A stretch of DNA of 64,000 nt from NCBI GenBank assembly GCA_961205875.1, contig OY540809.1:46838608-46902607 (forward strand), read 5' to 3'. The notes beneath the pieces were generated by a model, which saw only the letters and a program-made list of their open reading frames with translations, ran no database searches and was not told where the DNA came from. Every line of letters begins with the position of its first letter. The stretch's first letter is position 1. Of the stretch, positions 57,519 to 64,000 are shown one piece after another. The translations under genes were made by a program, and so were the position numbers. The DNA comes from Sialis fuliginosa (Eukaryota; Arthropoda; Insecta; Megaloptera; Sialidae).

Positions 57519-57981
57519 CTGTGTAACCTTAATATAACGAGCCTCAATATAACGATTTCCTCGATTTAACAAATTTTTCGAAATCCCCTAGAACTGCTCG
57601 TAAGAGCTTATGCAAAATATACCTTTATATTACGAATACATTTGTCAACAACCCCTTTATAACGAATTTTTCGACAGGTTCAGACACGTAAAATTTTTCG
57701 TAAGACAATCAATATTGTTTTTTTGCTGTTGCTAGTTTTAAAGTTGCAATGGCTGAAAAACAAAAAAGGTGTTCCTTAACCGTCGCAAAGAAACGAGAAA
57801 TCATTAAGTATATAGACGAGAATCCTACAACGAAAAAAATAGACATCGCTACATTCTTACCTTGTTATAACGAATTGTAGACCAACCTAACCTTTATATA
57901 ACAAACCTCACTGTAACAAATTACTTGGTATAACGAATATTTTCTACTTCCCTTCAGTTTTGTTATATCGAGGTTGCACTG
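57519..57981 (+). mobile_element. pogo/Tigger-type element, internally deleted
   Basis: TA-flanked, with right end GTTATATCGAGGTTGCACTG, typical of the pogo/Tigger group, and left end CTGTGTAACCTTAATATAAC as a diverged counterpart. Repeated ATATAACGA phrases near both ends. Confidence 0.85.
57749..57880 (+). pseudogene. Truncated pogo-type transposase N-terminus
   Basis: ATG at 57749 opens 43 codons: MAEKQKRCSLTVAKKREIIK, YIDENPTTKKIDIATFL, then non-homologous residues to TAG. This matches the first helices of the CENP-B/psq-type helix-turn-helix domain. The rest of that domain and the whole catalytic region are missing, as an internal deletion joins it directly to the right end. Confidence 0.75.
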
Positions 57982-58370
57982 TATATAGTGTTGAAAAGGA
58001 GAAAGTTTGCAGTTTTTAATGGGTAGATATAAATAAAACTTAATAAAATGTTTGTGCATCAATTTATTTTATTAATGAAAAATAAGCTAAAATTATCGAT
58101 AATTCTGTTAAAAATAACACAAACAATTATTTTAATGCGGATTTATTGCCCAAATATGGAGTAACGTAACGCATAAGTTTAACCCTAGAAAGATAACCAT
58201 ATTTTATGGTACATTAAAGATATACCTAATGAGTACGTCGATTCGACGTAGGTTATCTAACTAGGATTATATAAATAAACCTTTTTAGTGTGATTTCACT
58301 CTTAACTTTATGTTTTCCGCATTTAATACGAAACCCTCTACAAGAACTGCCAAACAATTTTATTCACGAA

Positions 58371-58682
58371 CAGTGGCGGATTTACGTTAAGTGCCACCCT
58401 AGGTAAAAAAATTGTCGCCCCTCTATCAAGGGAAAATATAATCTATTTTTGATATAAGTCAGAATCACTATATGAACTGAAAAGTGATAACTGTTTTTAC
58501 AAGTGATGTAGAACAAAATATAATATAAATAATTAAAAACTGAGGACCTTTTTTTTTAGTCGCACTACTAATTTTTTGTCTTCCTATATTTTTTTTTTAA
58601 TATTTTGTATTAAACTAAAAAAACGAATGAATCTGCCGCCCTGGGCAGTAGCCCATATTGCCCGTGCCTAAATCCGTCACTG
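58371..58682. mobile_element. hAT MITE, family G (CAGTGGCGGATTTA ends)
   Basis: Ends CAGTGGCGGATTTA / TAAATCCGTCACTG; flanks TTCACGAA and TACACGAA agree at 7 of 8. Subterminal GCCACCCTAGG and GCCGCCCTGGGCAGT. Confidence 0.9.
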
Positions 58683-59093
58683 TACACGAAAAGAAACACT
58701 TTTCAAGAGTAAAAGTGTTGCTTCTACCATAGCTCGAATAAAATTGCAGACTCTCTCCTATTTTCAACACAGTTATCATTTTTCAATAACTGCATCTAAT
58801 CCGTTTGAAAATGACAGCTAATTAGTATCAACACCTTCCCGCGGGACACCCTATAGATAAACCTGCTTTATAAAGTATATAAATATTATTTTTCCGATAG
58901 CTATAATAATTTGTAGAACAAGTTGTTATTAGTAACGAGCAATGTTTAGAATGCAACTGTATGACGTAAATATGTACATATAGTCATAGTACAGGGCCGA
59001 CAAGCTGATGGGGCATTGGTCTTTAGTAGAGCTTCACAACATACCGGTAAAGTAAGAAGATAATCAACTTTATTTAAAACGTTTCGTAACAAG

Positions 59094-59391
59094 CAGAGGA
59101 GGATTATCCATAAAACAAACTAGGCACGTGCCTAGGGCGCGAAATTTTTGAAAAATAACTGTGTCAGTAAGTACCTTTGCACCTACTTACACAATATAAA
59201 AAGATTCTTGTGTGCACAAAAAGATGATGCGATAATTTTTAACAAACAAAATATAGACGCAACAATAAGAAAATATTTAAATTTCGGAAATTTCATTGTT
59301 ATATTTAATATGAAAAGTTACGTAACAGTGGAAGGGAGGGGCGCCGATGAGGTGATTGCCTAGGGCGCTCTCGACATTTAATCCGCCTCTG
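59094..59391 (+). mobile_element. hAT MITE, family C, copy C3
   Basis: Perfect 8-bp duplication GTAACAAG (59086-59093, 59392-59399). Almost identical to C1. Confidence 0.94.
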
Positions 59392-59542
59392 GTAACAAGT
59401 CTCGATTTGAAGAGAAGGTTGATTATAAAGATTGATGAATTGTTAGTGAGAATGACTATGGAACCCTATAATGTGCGTGCCCAACACACACTTGACTGTT
59501 TTATTATTTTTAATAGAATTAGTATACAATTCTCTTACAGGA

Positions 59543-59981
59543 AAAAAATTTTAATCTGAAGTAATCAAATCAGATCTTGATAGATCTGCATTTTGAGACA
59601 AAATTATATTTTTTCACTGGTTTTTGATTTGTGGAGACCTGCAAAGATCTACAACGGTCTACAAAGATCGATGAAGATCTATAACGTTGAAAATTCGTGA
59701 ATTACCGTTTTTGTTTTTTTTGGTCACGTCAATTGAAATTCTTAAAAAAAAGACTTGAAGACTTTTTTTCAGTCGCACTACTTATTTTTTTTAATATTCT
59801 GTATTAAACTAAAAGAAACTAAAGAATCTGCCGCCCCTCTTAGCCTTCCGCCCTAGGCCATGGCCCCCATGGTAAATACGCTACTGCTTCACAGATCAAA
59901 AAACCAGTGACAAATATGATTTTGTCTCTAAATGCAGATCTATCAAGATCTGATTTGATTACTTCAGATCTAAAAAAATTT
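59543..59981. mobile_element. Inverted-repeat element, hAT-like interior
   Basis: TTAATCTGAAGTAATCAAATC and CAGATCTTGATAGATCTGCA at 59551-59600 return reversed at 59930-59975. Interior has GCCGCCCC...CCGCCCTAGGCCATGG and TTTACTGG-type phrases seen in families C, D and G. Confidence 0.7.
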
Positions 59982-60069
59982 CCTGGGTTAGTACATTTTG
60001 ATAATAAAATGTTCTGTTTCACATACATTTCAGAGTTGAAATTAACAAAAAATAATTCAATCTATTATA

Positions 60070-60452
60070 CAGTGTATTCCAAGTTGATTAAGACATAGGA
60101 AATTTAACATGGGGGCAATTTGAAGTGTTGTAGTAACCTTTGGTCAAATTTAACTATGATAATTGGTGCATTTTGAAATGTCGCCACAAAATTTAATAAA
60201 ATAGTAATCAGTATTTTGTTTTCAAATTTATATCTGTCAAAAAATATTATTATAAATTTATCTAGGATGCTTAAATTAATGAAATTAAAGTTGAGAACAA
60301 AATACTGTTGATTAATTTAAAATTTATCAGTTAGTTTCGAGGCAGCATTTCAAAATGCACCAATCACACATCGTTTTTGACCAAAGGTTACTACAACATT
60401 TCTAATTGCCCCCATGTTAAATTTCCTGTCTTAATCAACTTGGAATACACTG
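60070..60452. mobile_element. Tc1/mariner-type MITE, family M6, copy 2
   Basis: Same ends as 51878-52259 and perfect TA flanks (60068-60069, 60453-60454). Confidence 0.87.
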
Positions 60453-61866
60453 TATAAACACCGGAATGAGAATGATAAATTAAAATTTTGTTTCACAATT
60501 CATTGTCAGTAATGACTTTATTTTTAATGAATTATTTAATGAAAATATTAATAGTTATTTTTCATGTTTTTTATTATATAAAAAAATACCATAATAATGA
60601 TTGTAGCAATTTGTTATTCATTATCTTTTTGTTTGATGCATTGTTATGTGTAAAATTAGAAATAATTATAAAAATAAATTAATTTAAAGAATGATTATAC
60701 AAAGTATCTTTCAGTTTTTTATTTTGTATCATTTTGTTGTCGTGTTTAAACCAAAGAAGCAAAAAACACAACAACACGGTGTTTTTTAAACGAATTCAAA
60801 AAAGGAGGAGGGTTAGGTTTCGAGAAAAACGCGTTTAAAGTTTTGAGTATACGATTTGCATGTAGATAAAAAATTTATTTTGGAACTTATACTGAATCGT
60901 CTATGGACAGGATTTTACATTTGTCTGAAATTTTCAGAGAATACTTTTGAAATATTCTACTTTGAGAAAATGCAAAAAAAAATTGATTTTTTCAAAATTC
61001 TAATTCTAAGAAAGGAGACAGTTTTCAATTTTGTATATATTCTTTTATGTGTTTTCGGATATAACTCCGACAAATATGCACCGAGGTAGTCCCGTATAAA
61101 TTTTATCAAATTCTGACCACCTATTTCATAGATATTACGCTACTCAAAAGGAAAAAAAATACTTCAAAAACTGTTAAATTGAATTATTACTACCTATATG
61201 TACAGTCACCTGCATTAATGGTCTTGCAGTTTGTATTCATTTTCGTTTATCACAAACTTAGTAACATAGGCTCCTCCCATTTGTGCAATTATAGTATTTA
61301 AATCATTTCTCCATGTATCAAACAAAGACAGATATTTTGAAATTAATTTATTAGTTAAATAACTACTCTTCGTTTATAATACATAGGTACTCATATATAT
61401 TTATGCAATTAAATTATTATGTAATCTATTGAAAATTGTATACGTAAATTTTGTGGCAACAAATATTTGATATTCCGAATTTTAGTATTTAAATATAGTA
61501 AACTTGATAGAAAAAGATAACCGATGATGTATGTCTTTAAATTTGGAATCTATTGTAAGCGATTATAGCCGTTAGGGTGCCAGACGAGTTCTGCAGGCGA
61601 CTGTACATACTTTTCAGTGTTTTATTTTATTTTTTTAAGTTTTTATTAAATACGAAGTGTTTAAAAACACATTTTTTGTGATTTTTGTAATTTTTATTTA
61701 TTAAATAGTTTTCCTTGTGGTTTTAAATTTTAATTTTATAAATAAATAATTTAAAATGATTTATTTTATTGAAAACATAAATTATTTACATAATTAGTTA
61801 TAAAAGTTCGACGTATTGTTAACTACAAAATATTAAAAAATAATATAATTTTTTTAATTTTTTCAG

Positions 61867-61977
61867 AAAGTAAATCAGCAATTGCTGAGAATTCAGTCAA
61901 TGTAGGAACCTGCACCAAGGGCCCTTGCAAACTGAAAAGGAAATCTACTGTTAATGTTGAAATCAAATTTACTCCAG
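61867..61977 (+). CDS. NPC2-like (ML-domain) secreted protein, exon 2
   Basis: After TTTTTTCAG. Completes a Glu codon (G|AA) and encodes SKSAIAENSVNVGTCTKGPC, then KLKRKSTVNVEIKFTP, ending one base into a codon at GTAAAT. The C-x5-PC-x-L pattern followed by 'vxixFtP' is the hallmark of NPC2/ML proteins. The remaining about 85 residues of the domain, with the other cysteines, are not found before 64000 and should lie to the right. Confidence 0.85.
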
Positions 61978-62063
61978 GTAAATATAAAAAATAGCATTCA
62001 TTAATTAATTTATATGAATCAACTAATGTAAAAAAATATTTTTTTCTAAAGAAAATTATAATT

Positions 62064-62278
62064 TATATATTTTTTTTACCTAGCTTTAGCTCCATAGCGG
62101 CCCCCCCTCTCCCCCTGAAAAATCATTTATTCAACAAATTTGTACATATTTTACTAGAGGGTATCATTTTACATGTGCAGTAAAAATTTCAAGTTTCTAG
62201 CTTATATATTTTGCTTTGACTGAAAAGGACGGACGGACGGACGACAAAATGAGATTAATAGGGTTTCTTCGGAACCCT
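62064..62278 (-). mobile_element. AGGGTTCC-family fragment (Z3)
   Basis: Matches the right part of Z2, ending CTTCGGAACCCT at 62278. Contains AAAAGGACGGACGGACGG. Confidence 0.72.
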
Positions 62279-62597
62279 AACAAAAAGCGATTGTTTTAAT
62301 GTCCTTACCAACTCCTGAAAGTCTGTGAGTATATTTACGGGACAGCCTGTATATTCAAATACAGAGTAGGTACTGGTACCTGTTAGTAATTGTATTCGCG
62401 ATGCAATGTTGATACAAGGTCACAATCATGGAAAACAAGGCAATACCTCTTCTACCTGTACCTAACCTTCACACATGATTGAATTTTGTTGTTATAGGTA
62501 TTGTAAATTATAATTATGTGTATTGCACATGATGATTTCTGAATAAATTTCATATTAAAAAAAATTGCGGTTACGTTTATGTAAATGATCAGTAACT
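62279..62597. other. NPC2-like gene, intron 2, AT-rich
   Basis: Nothing recognised. Confidence 0.5.
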
Positions 62598-63013
62598 CAG
62601 GCCCGGATTTAGAAATTTGCCACCCCTAGGCAGTTGCAAAAATTGCCGCCCCCATCCCCCCCCTCGAAACTAACAGTTTAAGACATAGATGTTAAAATAT
62701 AAAACTCAGGATCTTTTTGTTTTGGTTGCGTCAGTTTCAAATTTTATAAATTTTTATAAAGTTACAACATAAAAACTGAAGACCTTTTTTTTCAGTCATG
62801 CTTGAGTTACATGTATAGAGAAATTATTGCTTATGGGTTGAAATTTTTACGTCTCGATTTTCGGATGGCAAACTCATCGATAATGGAATCAAAATCAAAT
62901 TCAATTCTCACGAATATAACAAGTTTTCAAAGTTTCCACCAAAATTTGCCGCCCTTTCATTCTTGCCGCCCTAGGCAGCTGCCTACTCTACCTGCATGGT
63001 AAATCCGGGCCTG
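62598..63013 (-). mobile_element. hAT MITE, family A, copy A4
   Basis: Ends CAGGCCCGGATTTA / TAAATCCGGGCCTG. Flanks TCAGTAAC(T) and TCAGTAGC are a slightly altered 8-bp duplication. Same orientation as A3. Confidence 0.93.
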
Positions 63014-63170
63014 TCAGTAGCTACGTGTAATTGTTTACCTAAATTAAATTAATCATATTTTATAACAATAGAAAGAACACGTGTTCCAATTTCAAACAAA
63101 TGTTTTCTTTATGAATCATTCATATATTTTTACCCAGCTATTTTCTCTAAAACTGAATTAGTATGTAGAC

Positions 63171-63954
63171 CATAGACATAGAGAATGGACCAAGCATCTG
63201 ACTCGAAAACAGAGTCGTGTTAAAAGAAAGAGATAGCAACAGGTTTGGAATATACTTGTCCTTTTTTTAAACAGGAGTGTAACTATTTCATTCTTGGCCC
63301 CGAACATTAAAAATATTCATAGATAAAGAGGTTATAAAAAATTTTATTAAAAAAAACAATTATTGATTTCTAAATAATATAAGTTTCGAATTTTTTGACC
63401 CAATTTTAATATCTTGTTCTTCCTTTTTCGTAGCTTCGTAATGTAAACTAATATAAAAAAAAATATTAAAAATTTTGTCAAGTAAATCTTGTATGTGCTG
63501 TTTGTAAATGCAGCAATCCACCTCATCATTTTGTAGCAAAGCAACCACATGGGAATTGATTTAAAACTATTTTTTATTAATATATATTTAATATTTTTGG
63601 TAGCAAAAATGTTATTTTCCCGGAATATCCGTTCATAATTTTGCAAATTTCTATCAGATCAATTGATGTTTTTTTTTTAAATTTCCTCGATGAAATATGA
63701 ACCATTATAGTATGTTTATTGTTTATATTATTTACTTTTCTAATAAAAAACTTATTGCACAAAAATCACAAGATAGATATACAAAAATATATCTGACAGA
63801 AATACTACTCTGAACTATAGTAAGCTACCAATCAGATTGTTAGAAAAAGAGATAGATATATGTCCTAACTACACTGCATCTCTCTCTGACTTTTTGAACA
63901 GATGTTACACCATTGTGTTAATACAGAATGCACTGTCCATTCTCTATGTCTATG
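63171..63954. mobile_element. hAT-like element, CATAGACATAGAG ends (U1, most complete copy)
   Basis: Ends CATAGACATAGAGAATGGAC / GTCCATTCTCTATGTCTATG. Flanks ATGTAGAC (63163-63170) and ATATAGAC (63955-63962) agree at 7 of 8. No transposase frame. U2 (48161-48718) shares its right 600 bp. Confidence 0.9.
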
Positions 63955-64000
63955 ATATAGACTATAGACAATAAAAATAAATAAAATGGCGTTTGCAAAA

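Larger units (their letters stand above)
57438..58851. mobile_element. Mariner-type element with two nested transposons
   Basis: Ends CAGGATGTCACACTGGAAGG / CCTTCCCGCGGGACACCCTA, TA flank at left. Interior pieces AGTTTTTAATGGGTAGATAT and TTGCAGACTCTCTCCTATTT match 43322-44180 and the mariner relic at 11999. A pogo/Tigger element (57519-57981) and a hAT element (58371-58682) sit inside it, so it is the oldest of the three. Confidence 0.75.
56218..61866. other. NPC2-like gene, intron 1
   Basis: 5.6-kb intron with several elements listed separately. Plain AT-rich DNA at 56218-56672, 56801-57437 and 60455-61866, where no exon was seen. Confidence 0.7.

Noticed and set aside
59148-59363. 71-codon frame and the matching minus-strand frame at 28124-28348
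   Set aside because: Both are the interior of hAT family C.
62802-63002. 66-codon frame and its twin at 19689-19898
   Set aside because: Both are the interior of hAT family A.

Overview
The window looks like nuclear DNA of an insect: very AT-rich, intron-bearing, and packed with short non-autonomous DNA transposons. The order cannot be settled from the sequence alone. No bacterial, viral or organellar gene content and no CRISPR array was seen.

Three genes are supported, all on the + strand. (1) The 3' end of an unidentified gene: two phase-compatible exons at 7758-7882 and 11625-11923, ending in a stop codon. (2) A complete pellino gene, an E3 ubiquitin ligase of the Toll/IL-1R pathway. It has nine coding exons from 17828 to 42852 and encodes 429 residues. 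Exon 1 carries only eleven coding bases (Met-Val-Lys plus two bases of Arg) and was found by matching splice phase to exon 2. A possible alternative, phase-matched first exon lies about 1.1 kb upstream, at 16673-16797. (3) The 5' part of an NPC2/ML-domain secreted lipid-binding protein: exon 1 at 56124-56217 with a signal peptide, exon 2 at 61867-61977, and the rest beyond the right edge. A possible isolated minus-strand exon near 2300-2140 is weak.

Nearly everything else is repeat. The left edge (1-about 380) is a tandem satellite of 20-bp palindromes arranged as 60-bp higher-order units. Between the genes and inside every long intron are hAT-type miniature elements. Fifteen have a perfect 8-bp target-site duplication (TSD) readable on both sides. 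There are also TA-flanked Tc1/mariner-type elements, several of them long palindromes, TTAA-flanked piggyBac-like elements, a TAA-flanked Harbinger-like element, a pogo/Tigger relic that keeps the start of a transposase, and a broken mariner transposase. Several are nested, so relative insertion order can be read.

Layout: 1-7700 satellite and foldback elements; 7758-11923 3' end of gene 1 with transposons in its intron; 12-16 kb mariner relic and hAT elements; 16.6-43 kb pellino; 43-56 kb intergenic DNA with elements and a long unremarkable stretch at 44.2-47.0 kb; 56.1 kb to the end NPC2-like gene. pellino (innate immune signalling) and the NPC2-like protein (secreted lipid or pattern binding) are neighbours, but nothing here shows a functional link. 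I did not find a convincing new multi-gene system. The most unusual things are the structured repeats and the possible alternative pellino start.
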